A stretch of 64,000 bases of DNA from Choanephora cucurbitarum. Its lineage: Eukaryota; Mucoromycota; Mucoromycetes; Mucorales; Choanephoraceae. The stretch's first letter is position 1. Every line of letters begins with the position of its first letter. Under the pieces are notes generated by a model, which was given only the letters and a program-made list of their open reading frames with translations, was not told the DNA's origin and did not search any database. Shown here in pieces: positions 13,040-24,816 of this stretch. Made by a program: the position numbers and the translations under genes. The stretch is from positions 1-64,000 of the forward strand of contig JAIWNI010000080.1 of the NCBI GenBank assembly GCA_025331435.1, written 5' to 3'.

Positions 13040-13115
13040 GATACAAAGAGAAAAAAAAATTAATAAAAAAAATGCAGCTGAAGCGCAGTTGTTTTTTTCT
13101 TTCTTTCTTTTCAAC

Positions 13116-13934
13116 ATGAATCCTTCAAAAGAAACCAATTTACCTTCATTTGAGGAAATAGAAAGACAACGACAAGAGAAATCACAGCAAAGTATTTCTT
13201 TCTTTCAAGCCAAACGTGCTTTAGACTCCAACACAGCCAATATCACCACTATCAATGCCACACCAGAACCATTACCTGGCTTCAGTAGACCACAACGTCC
13301 TTATCTCTCCAAACCAACTGGACCCAATGCTATCCTAGTCAATCCTACTCAACAAAAGAACCCTATCCTGAAACATGTTCATAATGTCCCATGGGAACCC
13401 TCAAGCGCTATCAAGATGGACTATGTAGTCGGACAGACGACAGGCGTGATCTATCTCAGTCTTCGCTATCATCGACTGTACCCTACTTACATCTATGATC
13501 GTCTCAATACTGTCAAGAACCTCTATGTCTGTCGTATCTTACTTGTGTATGTCGATATTGATAGCTACCATGATGCTCTAAGAGAGATCAACCGTATTGC
13601 CATCCTTAGTGAATTCACCTTGATCCTGGCCTGGAGTCCTGAAGAGGCAGGCAGGTATCTAGAGACCTTCAAGGCCTTAGAGAACAGATCGCCCGATTTA
13701 ATTCGAGAGAAAGTGGAAGATGAGTTTATGGCCAAGATCACTGATTGTCTGACTCAGGTGCGTAGTGTCAACAAGACAGATGTCCTGACACTCTTATCGA
13801 CCTTTGGTTCACTCAAGAAGATCAGTGAAGCCAGTCCAGATCAACTGGCTATGTGTCCTGGATTTGGTGAACAAAAAGTGAGGCGACTTCAACAGGTCTG
13901 GAAACAGCCATTTATTGTGAATAATAAAGATTAA
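13116..13934 (+). CDS. RAD10: DNA excision repair protein RAD10 / ERCC1
   Basis: Intronless, 272 aa from the ATG at 13116; earlier codons in the open frame lack an ATG closer to family length. The central domain has NAILVNPTQQKNPILKHV and NVPWE, then LILAWSPEEAGRYLE, the nuclease-like fold of ERCC1. The C-terminal (HhH)2 domain has VNKTDVLTLLSTFGSL and CPGFGEQKVRRL. The catalytic residues are naturally absent in this family; ERCC1/Rad10 dimerises with XPF/Rad1 to cut 5' of lesions in nucleotide excision repair and in single-strand annealing. Tail-to-tail with the kinase gene, only 3 bp between stops. Confidence 0.97.
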   Translation: MNPSKETNLPSFEEIERQRQEKSQQSISFFQAKRALDSNTANITTINATPEPLPGFSRPQRPYLSKPTGPNAILVNPTQQKNPILKHVHNVPWEPSSAIKMDYVVGQTTGVIYLSLRYHRLYPTYIYDRLNTVKNLYVCRILLVYVDIDSYHDALREINRIAILSEFTLILAWSPEEAGRYLETFKALENRSPDLIREKVEDEFMAKITDCLTQVRSVNKTDVLTLLSTFGSLKKISEASPDQLAMCPGFGEQKVRRLQQVWKQPFIVNNKD

Positions 13935-13937
13935 TAA

Positions 13938-16077
13938 TTAAGATCGCCATACAGAAGTATCTTCCTTTAGGACAGAATGAATAAGTGAATTTCTAACATC
14001 TTGACCAAAACAAGCAGAGTTTTTGGTATTTAACTTGGGTTGATAATATACAGAGGGTTCCGGGGAATAGGGTTCTTTGTTCTTTACATAACTTGTATCA
14101 TCTATCGCACCTTCACTGTCATAATCATCATAGTAACAATATTCTTGACTGATGGAGGACACTTCAGATGCTAAAGAGGATGTAGGTTCTATGTGTTCTT
14201 GTTCTATAAAGGAATAACCTCGGAAAGCATGTTCATTCAATCCCAAGGGACATGTCTCGGGAGACCATCTTCTTCTGAACACGACAGCTTCATCTGTTTC
14301 TTCCTTGATCTCAGTAGACATCTCCAAGAAGTCCGGATCGAAATGACTTAGGTCAGTCTCGTCTTTTCGATTAGGCAGATAGAGAGGTCGAATACGCTTA
14401 GCATAGACATCTTTCCAGTTCAGATGGTTTGCAAAATAAGCATGTGTACGGATCTCAAACACACCTCCGATACCTGCTCCCAATCGTTCAAGGGGGTCGC
14501 GTTCCAAGAGGCCGGCAATCAGATCGATGGCTTCGGGATCTGTGAGGCTGTCAGGAAAGACCAGATCATCATAGAGCACACGATCATACATGTCTTCAGG
14601 ACACTCAGCCGCAAACGGTGTCATGCCTGTCAACATTTCATATAACATGGTACCCAAACTCCAATAGTCTGCTGCATACGAATACGCTTCTTCCTGCAAG
14701 ATGATCTCGGGAGCCAGGTATTCGGGTGTGCCACAGAAGGTGGTGGTTCGATGGAGGTATCGGTCGCTTTGGTCAAACAGTTTGGAGAGACCAAAGTCGG
14801 TCAGGACAAGGTGACCATCGGCTGCCAACAAGACATTTTCGGGTTTCAGGTCACGATAGAGAATGTGGTTGCGATGGAGCTGTTGGAGACCCAAGACGAT
14901 CTCGGCAGCATAGAGACGGCATTGTTGGGGTGGGAAATAAATGTAGCGTTGTAGGAGGGTGGCTAGGTCGGCGCCTGCATGGTAGTCAAGTACCAGATAG
15001 AGGTTTTGTGTATCTTGAAAGGCTGCATGAAGGCGTATGAGAAAAGGGTGACGGATGGCTGCTAAAGACACGAGAATGTCTCGTTCCATGCGGATGTGCT
15101 CTACTTCTCTTTGAGTGATACTCCATGATTTCGTAATGGACTTGAGGGCAAATAATTGATGGGAAGTGTGTTCTCTTACTAAAATCACCTAAAAATGAAA
15201 TGTAAGTATATTTTTTTTTTGAATCATGTCAGTCTTATTTTTACCTTGCCAGTGGCTCCTTTACCGAGAACTTGGATAAGTTCAAAATCATCAATACGAT
15301 CTCTGTATCTTTCTTGGCCCAGGATAGAAGAACACATGGGGTCATCCAGTAAGCTCATCTCATCTTCTCTTTCTTCCCTTTCATCTTCCTGTCTTGAATC
15401 TAGCCAGCCATCTTCAATAAAATCTTGAAAGACTGAATAGGACGTCAGCATCTCATCCTTGTGTTTTGAAGGTGGAGGTGAAGGTGGCAGGCTAGGCTGT
15501 GTGACGGTTGTATGATGTTGTGTGACCAATTGATGCACAACATCCTTTGGAATTACACGGTCTTCTTCTCTTTGAGCAGATAGGAAATCACGGAAAAGTG
15601 ACGTTTTGCCGATAGAGTGGGTCAATGCATGTCTTAGGTATCGTTCGAGTCGTTCAGCACTTGTCTTTTTCTTTTTCTTTAGACTGCCAAACAGAGGATT
15701 CTTTTTTTTCTTTTGGAGTTGTTCCACTTTTGGTAATGGGATTCTCTGCTTTGGAAAATGAAGTTGGAGCTATAAAAGGAAATGTGTTATTGCTCTTTGT
15801 TTCTTTCAATAGAGCGGAATAGTTTACCAAATTATCGAGTTCATAAAAATCCTGAATAAAACGAACAAGTGAAAAGTGATTTGTTGAATCCTCTAGCATA
15901 ATGTAATAGGCCTAGAGAGAGAGACCATTTGGCTTAGTAAAAAAAAAAGGGCTTAAAATGACACATTGAACTTACAGTGCAAGCATAACCAGATACTTGA
16001 ATGTTGGATTCAATGACTGCAATCTGAACTGAGGTCTGTAAATCACATTGTCTTTTATTTTGCATTGCACCAGGCAT
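13938..16077 (-). CDS. PX-domain AGC serine/threonine protein kinase (SGK3-like)
   Basis: Four exons, 16077-15976, 15911-15828, 15769-15245 and 15188-13938, encode 653 aa. Residues about 15-130 look like a PX phosphoinositide-binding domain: FIQDFYELDNL, then LQLHFPKQRIPLPK, a lysine-rich insertion, and ERLERYLRHAL. The kinase domain starts at DDFELIQVLGKGATGK; lysine lies in ALKSITK, catalytic loop YRDLKPEN, DFGLSK, and activation segment TFCGTPEYLAPE typical of AGC kinases. After the domain FRGYSFI fits the hydrophobic motif phosphorylated in AGC kinases. This layout resembles animal SGK3/CISK and suggests endosomal, lipid-dependent signalling. The exon 2 donor lies inside an ORF that reads on without splicing, but only splicing restores the PX motif. 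Confidence 0.85.
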
Positions 16078-16305
16078 ACTAAGAAAAAAAAAAAGGGAAA
16101 AAAAAGAAAGGGAAAGATAAAAAAAAAAGAAAGAAAATGACTATGATTGGTTGATTTAACAATGAATTGGATAAAATAGAGAAAAAGAAAGAAAAAAAAA
16201 AGCAAAGGTTTATGTAGAACAAGAATATAGGTTGTTTTTGGTAATACATGGGAAATTTGAAAAAGGCAACAGATAAACATATCTAAAATAGACTTTAATT
16301 TTTTG

Positions 16306-16944
16306 TCAAATAACAACTGTATCCAATTGTATGGGCCAAATCATTCTCAAACCAAGTTGGGGAGTCTCAACCACTTGGAATCGAAAATGAGCGAAATTTG
16401 TGTGGGTCGTGATCACCAGGACAAACGCCCATGTTTGCTGCAATTTCCTTAACTGAGCCAACAGAGATGCCTCAATCGATGTAGCCTGAATAAAGATCCA
16501 GCCAACATGAATATCAGCATGCATCTCAAACCAACTAGCCAAACGATAGAGAAAGGCCTTTCCATACAACAGATGGCATCTTCGGAACTGATCATTTTCA
16601 AGCCGATAATGACCTTCCAAATCTATATAGAGAACATGCGATTCTGTTGTTTTTAATGCATGGTGAGCCAATTGTGTCATGATATAAGATGCAGCACCTT
16701 CTGAAGCACCCACCAGTTCGATCGTATGGCCTGGGCTGATACCTTTTTTTAGGTCTTGACATGCTTGAATGCTTGATTCCATGGCTGGTAAACAGGCAGG
16801 CAAGTCAAACTGTTCATTTTCTAGCTTACTTGATAACTATCAAAAAGAAGTCAATAAAGGCTACAACAACAATAGATGTTCTGAAGCAACCTGAAGTAAG
16901 GATTGATGTTGAATTGTTGAAATAAAGTTTTCTAAAAATGGCAT
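16306..16944 (-). CDS. RAD51-paralogue-like protein (XRCC2-like) with degenerate Walker A
   Basis: Two exons, 16944-16891 and 16836-16306, give 194 aa. The core GHTIELVGASEGAASYIM sits where RecA/Rad51 proteins have Walker A, but the GKT/S is missing. VLYIDLEGHYRL resembles the beta strand after Walker A in XRCC2, and FVLVITTHTN the Walker B/strand 4 region. The donor is GTTGC, a weaker site than its neighbours. The RAD51-paralogue label is inference from strand order and these motifs; SWSAP1/PSY3-type proteins are alternatives. Such proteins help load Rad51 in recombination repair. The gene lies close to RAD10, though no functional link follows from that. Confidence 0.55.
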
Positions 16945-17387
16945 TGGAAAAATAAAGAAAAAAAAAGGATAAACGCGTGCTTGAATAGCCACACGAATAA
17001 ATGACGATGATGTCTCTTTTATTGTTTAGCTGAGATAGATGATAGAAAATGAGGTCATTCTGGTGGTCGATGCTTTCATTTTCAGTGGCATCATTTAGCC
17101 CTGGTTCAATCTAAAGTAGACTAGGGGGACCTCAGCCTACACATACTCTCACTCTAAAAAAGAAAAAAATTCACATCTCTTTATGGAGTCTAAACCCCCA
17201 ACTCTCTATTGATTCTGGCTCAAAGTTTATCCCGAAGCCTATCTCTCTTGTCGGCATAAATCTTCAACAAGTATCCAAAAAAAAAAATAAGGAGGAAATT
17301 TTAATTATACACAACACTATCGTATTTAATAAATATTACTCATTTCTTTAAAAAAAAAAAGAGAGAGAGAAATCTCCTCCCTTTTTT
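16945..17387. other. Intergenic, promoter of RAD51-like gene and 3' UTR of subtilase
   Basis: AT-rich with an A-tract and GA run near 17,350-17,372. Nothing else recognised. Confidence 0.6.
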
Positions 17388-18801
17388 TTACTCAAAACCG
17401 TTATAGATCAACAAATTTGGAGTTCCGCTGGGAAGATCCTTAAAGACGTTACGCGTACTTAATTCAAGAATTTGCTTCTTGATATCAGCAGCAGTAGTGC
17501 CCTCAGGAGCCAAGGACAAGAGATAGGCAGCAAGACCAGCAACATGAGGAGAAGCCATGGAAGTACCAGAGATGGTATTGGTAGCATGTTCATTGGTATT
17601 CCAGATAGATTCAATATTCAAACCAGGAGCAAACACATCAACACATTTACCATAGTTGGAGAAATAAGCTCTTTCATCAAAGATAGTAGAGGCACCTACT
17701 GTGATGGCCTTTTCAGCACGGGCAGGAGAGTAATTACTATGAACTTTTGTGTCAGTAGAAGCCCTTAGATAAATCTATATATAATTTCTTTACCAAGCAT
17801 CCTTGTTATCATTACCAGCTGCAACAGCAAAGATAAGACCAGCTTCAACAGCACCATTGACAGTAGCATCCAAAGAGGGGGATTTACCACCACCCAAACT
17901 CATGTTGGCGACAGAACCCTTGAATGTCTTGCCTTCCTTTTCAGCCAACTTCTTATCTTTCAGGTATTCACTGGTAGCCCAATCAACACCCTTGACGACA
18001 TCTGACATAGAACCTGAACCATTGGAAGCCAATACCTTGACAGCAACAGGAATAGCCTTTTTGGCAACACCATATTTCTTACCGGCAATAGTACCAGAAC
18101 AATGAGAACTAAAATGTGTGTGTTAATAAGACTACGCAATCCACTGAAAGATTGTGTCATCATTTTTTATTATGTACTTACCCGTGACCATTACCATCCA
18201 CATCTTCATCATTCTTAGGAATAGTTTTACCCCAAATGGCTCTACCCTCAAGATCAACATGCTTAATGTTGATACCAGTATCAATCACATACACCTTGAT
18301 ATCTTTACCAGCAGCCTTAGCATCGTAATTATATTTACTAAAGTTGCGCAAGGTAGTAGGTTCACGTCGAGAGATACGAGAGAGACCCCAAGGAGCACCT
18401 CGTTGTAACTCAGAAGCATAGACAACTGAATCTTCTTCTACGTAAGCCACTTCCTCTGATTGACGAATGGCATCCAATGTATGTTGATCAAATCGACCTG
18501 AGTAACCCTTGAAGTTGGGCATCTCATAGACGTGGTTGATACCTTGTTCTTCAAGATAATCACCACTGTTAAAGGCACGGGCAGCAGACATACTACTGAT
18601 CCATTCAGCATGGCTCTGGACTTGTTCTTCTGAAAGGTTGTTCTTGAGTACAATGATATAAGAACCACGAACAGCTTCTGTTTCCATAGGAGCATAAAGA
18701 GGAGCTACTGTGCCCTCGGAGAATGAAGAAGGGCTGACCATAGGGACAGCAGTGGCATAACCAGCCATCAAGAGGGCACCAGTCAAAATAGAAAACTTCA
18801 T
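17388..18801 (-). CDS. Secreted subtilisin-like serine protease (proteinase K family, S8)
   Basis: Three exons, 18801-18182, 18108-17794 and 17736-17388, give 427 aa. The N terminus MKFSILTGALLMAGYATAVP is a signal peptide. An inhibitor I9 propeptide follows (SYIIVLKNNLSEEQVQSHAE ... YVEEDSVVYA). The mature enzyme starts near APWGLSRIS. Catalytic Asp is in YVIDTGIN, His in DGNGHGSHCSGT (the codon for the Gly is split by intron 1), oxyanion Asn in AAGNDN, and Ser in GTSMASPHVAG. Cys residues near HCSG and in CNYSPA fit proteinase K-type enzymes. Predicted extracellular or vacuolar endopeptidase for protein degradation. All phases close and the triad is complete, so it should be active. Confidence 0.96.
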
Positions 18802-18937
18802 AGTGTATAAAAAAAGGGAATTTATTTTTGTAATAACAAAAAGAGAGAAAAGAAAAGAGATATGTAAATGCGTTTTATGCTTTATAAAAAATAAAAAAAT
18901 AAAAAAGAACCAATGAACGCGTCCTTGTGATGTCATA

Positions 18938-20034
18938 TTATTCCAATTTCCTTCGCTTTGCATTTAGGAATTGCTGAGAGGATTGAATGATGTGTTTCAT
19001 CGTATTCGTTTCATCTTCTGCCAATGTGGTGGTCAGAAAGACATTCTGTAACAATCTCGGTCTTTTCTCAACCACACGAGTAGTCTCCTTTAGTTTCTGT
19101 TGTGCTGCTAAGGCTGCTTGGGGTGTAGAGAATGTCTTTTGTTTGGCCAGTTGATATTCATCCGCTATTCTTCGGTAATCAGCCAGACTGGACTCGGAAC
19201 ATAACTGGAGAGGATGGTGTGTCATACTGAGCTTCTTTAAGGACTCTAGTTCATGATTCATTCTATAGATTCATTAGTTCATCCTGCTTTTTTTTTTTTG
19301 TTGAATCGAATGGACTTTTACTGAATAGGCTTTACAAATTCTTGCTTTGTCTGATACACATCTTTATCAAGTGTCTCTTCTGCCACAAACAAGAATGCTT
19401 CCCTTGTTCTCAATTGATCGAATATCAAAGCAGCCTCTACATTGGTCTCTGACATGATGGACTGATGATAGAATTCAAATAGAGCTGTGTATAACCCTAA
19501 TAACATAATTAAACAACAAGATATCATATACTATCCTATTTTTTACCTTGAGTCACTCGAATACGATGTTTGCCCCAGACAGTAGGTTGTGAGAGATACA
19601 AGAGATAGATAGAGAACAAGACGGCTGACTGAACTAAAGGGATCTTACTCTCAAAGTGATCTTTTAAAAGAGATCAGTCTTTAAACTACTGTCCATAACA
19701 CGATGCTTACCTAGGAAGCAAGAAAAGAACGCGTTCATATAGTTCTCTCTAAATTCACGCTGAACACAAGCAAAATGAACATGACTGAATTTGAGGGTAT
19801 GCCATAAATCATCAAAATCACTGAATGTTTGATTGGGTTGCTATCATAAAAAATAAGCTTATTTGTTATATATATAAAATAGAAAAGGGTCTTTACACTG
19901 ATAAATTGATACAATAGGAATTCTACATCCTTTTCAATGGCATGTCTATCAATGCCTACTGTCTTGGAGATTCGAACTAGGTTGGTTACTTCTAACGCTG
20001 TACTTGGAAATCGATTTTTAGAAGATAAAGACAT
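18938..20034 (-). CDS. SNAPC1: snRNA-activating protein complex subunit 1 (SNAPC1) homologue
   Basis: Five exons, 20034-19897, 19840-19711, 19660-19547, 19496-19322 and 19262-18938, give 293 aa. Exon 2 encodes FSDFDDLWHTLKFSHVHFAC, matching the FEDFTELWRNMKF segment of human SNAPC1. Exon 3 has LLYLSQP and KHRIRVT, and exon 4 has LIFDQLRTREAFLFVAEETL, matching the human AAYIFRKLRLDRAFHF region. SNAPC1 (SNAP43) is part of the nuclear complex that binds the proximal sequence element of snRNA promoters. The C-terminal exon is Gln/Lys-rich and less conserved. It is divergent from CUL3 with 345 bp between starts. Confidence 0.82.
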
Positions 20035-20379
20035 TAAACAATGGCAAATTTAAGAAATACCTACCAAATTGTGGTTTAGTTTTTTTTTTTTATAGAGAGA
20101 GTAAGCCACTTAAAAAAAAAGCAATAGAGACTATGAACTCATCTAATTTTTTTTTATTTTTATTTGAGTGGATCAAAAAAGGACAGAGTTCAAGTTGTTT
20201 ATGATGACTATTTTCTCTGCACTAAGAAAGAGGAAAGCAAAAGCATAAATATTATGCTCCTGTTCTGTCTGAGTTTGAATCATACCCGTTGTGTATGTTA
20301 GCAATACAATGAACTCACAAGTTTTTACTACGAATTTATTCCTTTATTTCTCTCCTTTTTTTTTTAAAAACAAATAAAA
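20035..20379. promoter_or_regulatory. Divergent promoter region SNAPC1 / CUL3
   Basis: 345 bp between two start codons on opposite strands, rich in A and T tracts. No binding site could be named. Confidence 0.5.
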
Positions 20380-22956
20380 ATGTCCTTAAAGAAAGGAAGA
20401 ATTAGACCTGTAAAGCGCATGGTAAATAACATTGCTTTATCGAATGCGATCATAAACAAAACTAAAAGGTTAGAAATCTAGCCTGGCATCGATAATACAC
20501 AGGAATATGGAGAAGGCTTTGACATCCTCCGTCATGCCATCACGGTTATTTTTAAAAAGGAAGCAAGAGAACTGTCCTATGAACTACTGTATAGAACAGC
20601 CTATAAATTGACTATTCGACAGTTTGGTGAACGTCTTTACCATGACGTGGAAAGAGTGATTGCTGACTATTTGGAGGGTATAGCAGAGACAGCCATTGTG
20701 CCTGCCTTTACAGAGGATGGTACTGCTGATTCAGGTGCTCATTTCCTAAAGGCAGTTCAGAAAGTATGGTATGATTACACCACAGCCATTCGTCTGATTC
20801 TTCAAGTTCTTTATTATCTCGTAAGTGGCCTTATACCTATCATTAAAAGTTGGACTTATATTGGCTATTAGAATGAAAGATTACCTAAATACCAATTACC
20901 CAGTGTGTATGATATGGGTCTCAACCTATTCCGTGATAAAGTCATTCGATCACCTAAACACCCTATTCAGAAACACTTGATATCAGCCATGTTAAATCAG
21001 ATCTATCTAGAGCGTCAAGGGGATGTGATTGACCGAAGTGCCATCCAATCATCGGTCGCCATGTTGGTCAAACTGAACGATAGGGACAGTCAACAGACAG
21101 TCTATGCTGTTGATTTTGAAGAACAGTATCTAGAGACCAGCCAATCGTTCTATCAACTGGAAAGTCAGAAACTTCTTTCGTGCTACAATACACCTGAATT
21201 CATGCGTAAGGTGGATGAACGACTGGAAGAAGAATATGAGCGAACGGTGCATTGTCTGTCTGTCTCGACAGAACCCAAGATTCGAACGATCATTGAGACT
21301 CAATTGATTGCCAATAACCTCACTACCTTGATGGATTCTGGTTTAGAGACCATGTTGGCCACAGATCAATATGAAGGTAAAAAATGCATGAATGATACTT
21401 ATCATCCACTCACACGCTTGTTTAGATCTTTCACGTATGTACAGTTTATTTTCACGCGTACCAGCTGGTCTGAATGAGATGCGAACCTATATCACTCAAT
21501 ATATCTTGACGTTGGGTGCAGAAATCAATCAACATGTAACAGCAGACACAAAGGCCAATTCAAAGATGGCATCAGGCAATATCGCCTTACAGTGGGTCAT
21601 GGAAGTCTTGTCCCTGCAGGATAAATTCGACAGGATTTTGAATCAGGCTGCCAATAAGGATAAATCATTCCAGACAGTGTTTAATGAAGCATTTGAAAAG
21701 TTCATTAATGAAAATCCAAAATCAGCTGAATTCATCTCTCTGTTTATTGACGACAATCTAAAAAAGGGTTTAAAGGGTGTAAGTGATGTTCAATACAAAT
21801 CACACTTGACTTATCTATTTTATAAAAGAAATCAGAAGATGAAGTGGATGATGTGTTGGACAAGACAATCAATCTATTTCGATACCTTCAAGATAAAGAT
21901 GTGTTTGAGAGATATTACAAGCAACATTTGGCTAAGCGACTTTTGTTGAACAGAAGTGTATCAGATGAGGCAGAAAGAGGCATGTTATCGAAATTAAAGG
22001 TAATAGTTATCACTATCAATTCAATCGATTGTCTCATTTGAAATGATAGCGAGAATGTGGTTATCAATTCACCAACAAACTGGAAGGTATGTTCAATGAT
22101 ATGCGCCTGTCCTCAGAAATGAATGGCTACTTTAAGGAATTCCTACACCACCACCCACTACCCATCGATCTCCAAGTGACCGTCTTGACCTCCACCTTCT
22201 GGCCCATGAACCTCTCAGCCTCACCTAAATGCCACATGCCCCCACTCTTGCAAAAGGCCCATCAGGCATTTGAAGCGTACTACTTTGATCGCCACAGTGG
22301 TCGTCGACTCACCTGGCAACCCCAGATGGGCTCAGGCGACATCCGTGCCTATTTCAAGAAATCCAAACACCTGCTGAACGTCTCGACCTATGCCATGGTC
22401 GTCTTGCTCTTGTTCAATGACCATGCGACCCTAAGCTGGCAAGAACTGAAACAGCAGACGGAGATCAGTGACAGTGATCTCAAACGGACCCTTCAGTCGT
22501 TGGCCTGTGCGAAATTCAAGATCCTCTTGAAATCCAACCCAAAGACACGCGATATCCTGACGGACGAGAGTTTCAGTGTGAATCATGAATTTACCAGTCC
22601 GATGGCCCGTATCAAGATTCAGGCCTTGGCTTCTAAAGTAGAGAGTGAAGGGGAACGAAAGCAGACACAGGATAAGGTGGATGAGGAACGTAAGCATCAG
22701 ATTGAAGCTTCTATTGTGCGTATCATGAAGGACAGAAAGACCATGGAGCATAACCTGTTGATTGCTGAGGTCACAAAGCAACTCAGCACTCGATTCATAC
22801 CCAGTCCTGTCATGATCAAGAAACGAATTGAAGCATTAATTGACAGAGAATATCTTGAGAGAAGCACTGAAGATAGGTAAAAAAGTGAAAAGATAGAGTT
22901 ATAGCCCTGTTATTAATTTTTATTTTTTTAGACGTGCCTATCATTATTTAGCTTAA
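20380..22956 (+). CDS. CUL3: Cullin-3
   Basis: Seven exons: 20380-20421, 20482-20820, 20872-21376, 21426-21778, 21829-21999, 22050-22876, 22932-22956, giving 753 aa (human CUL3 768). The N-terminal helical repeats have [12 protein letters not shown] and the BTB-binding region; EYLSLFIDD-like [14 protein letters not shown] and [17 protein letters not shown] are cullin signatures. The C-terminal part contains [17 protein letters not shown] with the neddylation lysine in the VRIMK motif, and the protein ends YHYLA as cullins do. CUL3 scaffolds BTB-protein ubiquitin ligases with RBX1. The last exon carries only 25 nt. Exon 6 is unusually C-rich in its first 400 nt compared with its neighbours. 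Confidence 0.97.
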
Positions 22957-23054
22957 CAATAAAAAAAAATAAACTCTCTCTCTCTATATAATTCAGTGTA
23001 ACACCACCTTAAAAAGATAGCTTACGAATAAGTACCTTATTTAGATTTATTATT

Positions 23055-23888
23055 TTATTCTTTTTCTACATCAGATCTCGATTCAATCGTTTGATCTCGT
23101 TTCGGCAAATATTGACCAATGAAAAACACGCTATAGACGGCGAAACTGGCGGCAATGACAAGTGTATCAAACACATAAAAGGCCCATTCAGTCGTGGCAA
23201 TCACACCATCATAACCAGACGCATACTCGGCCACACGGTAGATAGAGCGAATATAGAGCAAGATGATAGTGACATAGAGACAGAAGATCAATCGACGCTT
23301 TGCATTCGGTTGGTGTGCTACATGATACTCCTGAGGACTCCGATGGACATAGATGGTGATACATCCATAACACGCAAAGAAGACCAATTGAAGAGCCAAG
23401 CCAATCAAGGTGATCACTCGACCTGTCTGATAGAGATCTGTGCTGGTCTGCATGCCTCCTCCAGCACCCTGTAAGGCAAAGGCAAAGACGTCACTGGCAA
23501 AGAAGAACCAAGTGACAAAGGTATGCTTCAGGTAGAATCGGTTGCTCTGGATACCGGAAAGTCGAATGATTTCGCCTACTGTCTTGTAGTTCACCAGGGC
23601 TAAGGCATTGGGTGCCAACAGAAGAAAGAGAGTCATGCCAATGTATCGACCGAGATCAGTAAAGTAATGACAGGCAATACGAACAGCATAACCAACTGTC
23701 TCCATCAGGGCTGTGAATGCCAAGATGTAGAGGTAATTGGCACTCTTGGACTGAAAGATACGGAAAGTGAGGTAGAGGGTGAAGAGAGCATAGATACAGA
23801 GACTGACAATGGCTAAAGGTAGATTTGGTATATAATGAAAGAAGAACAAGGCTTGAGAAGCACCTGTGTTATATAAAGATGGTATCAT
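23055..23888 (-). CDS. RTA1-like seven-transmembrane protein
   Basis: Single exon, 277 aa, with about seven hydrophobic segments. FTALMETVGYAVRIA, LLLAPNALALVNYKTVGEI and a FFASDVFAFALQGAGGGM stretch are the signature of the fungal RTA1/RTM1 lipid-translocating exporter family. The charged C terminus (SRSDVEKE) is probably cytosolic. Family members sit in the plasma membrane or ER and influence resistance to azoles, sphingoid bases or other amphipathic compounds; substrate cannot be read from sequence. Confidence 0.93.
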   Translation of the reverse strand: MIPSLYNTGASQALFFFHYIPNLPLAIVSLCIYALFTLYLTFRIFQSKSANYLYILAFTALMETVGYAVRIACHYFTDLGRYIGMTLFLLLAPNALALVNYKTVGEIIRLSGIQSNRFYLKHTFVTWFFFASDVFAFALQGAGGGMQTSTDLYQTGRVITLIGLALQLVFFACYGCITIYVHRSPQEYHVAHQPNAKRRLIFCLYVTIILLYIRSIYRVAEYASGYDGVIATTEWAFYVFDTLVIAASFAVYSVFFIGQYLPKRDQTIESRSDVEKE

Positions 23889-23998
23889 TCAAAATTAAAT
23901 AAATAAAATAAAAAGAAAGAGAAGTTTGGTTTTATTTATAAGAAAGTAAAGTAACACAAGTGTAATACAATAGAATGTCAAAATAAGCGATTTTTAGC

Positions 23999-24816
23999 TT
24001 AACAGGCACATCTATTGTCTGATGAAGAATGACGGTCTATAGCCAGCCGTGTGTTATTTGATCTAGCATTCAACTGGTCTTCAGGTATACGGTCCGCTTT
24101 AAATTGATGTATTAGTGACATCCTATCGACTGTAGACAGTATGTTTACCTATTCCATGAAACACATGTTCAATATGAGTGCCCAAGCGTGCACTTGTCTC
24201 TACATAGAACAGTTGCATTTCTGTAGCATAGTCTTCTGCTTCTTGTTGAGACACTTCTCGTGCTTCTTGATCTAGATCAAGTTTGTTTCCTACCAGTGCA
24301 ATCACTAGATGTGGGCTGCCCTTTTTTAATTCCTTGACCCATAATTTGGCTCGTTCAAATGAACTCTAATCACAAGAACATCAGTCGAATTCTTTTTAAA
24401 CAATAAACTATCTTTACAGATTGAGTGATATCAAATACCACCATAGCAGCCAAGGCATTTCGATAATACATGGGCGCTAAAGAATGAAATCGTTCTTGTC
24501 CTGCTGTATCCCAAATCTCAAATTTAACTTTTCTTTGTTCTGTTGAACAGATACGAGCCAAAAAGGCAGCTGGTATGTTACCATGTCAATCGTCATTTTG
24601 TAAAAAATTTCATTTTAAGAGTTTTACCTCCTATCGTTGCCTCTCTTCCTTCAATAAATGTATCGGTAGCATATCGAGTGACGATACTTGATTTGCCTAC
24701 AGAGGATTCACCTTTTTTTATTTTTTTATTGAATACTCAGCAAATCATCATCCTTCATACTCTCCTTTACCCAATAAAACAAGCTTCACTGAAGGTAGTT
24801 GACCACTTTCTTCCAT
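23999..24816 (-). CDS. Rab5-type small GTPase (VPS21/YPT5-like)
   Basis: Five exons, 24816-24771, 24711-24628, 24569-24418, 24365-24149 and 24096-23999, give 198 aa. P-loop GESSVGKSS, switch I REATIGAAFL (Rab5-type), [18 protein letters not shown] in switch II, NKLD and ETSA nucleotide-binding motifs. The C terminus DNRCAC carries two cysteines for prenylation. Rab5 proteins organise early endosomes and vacuolar sorting. The first intron splits the P loop after its first Gly and the second splits switch I. Nothing is missing from the GTPase core. Confidence 0.93.
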
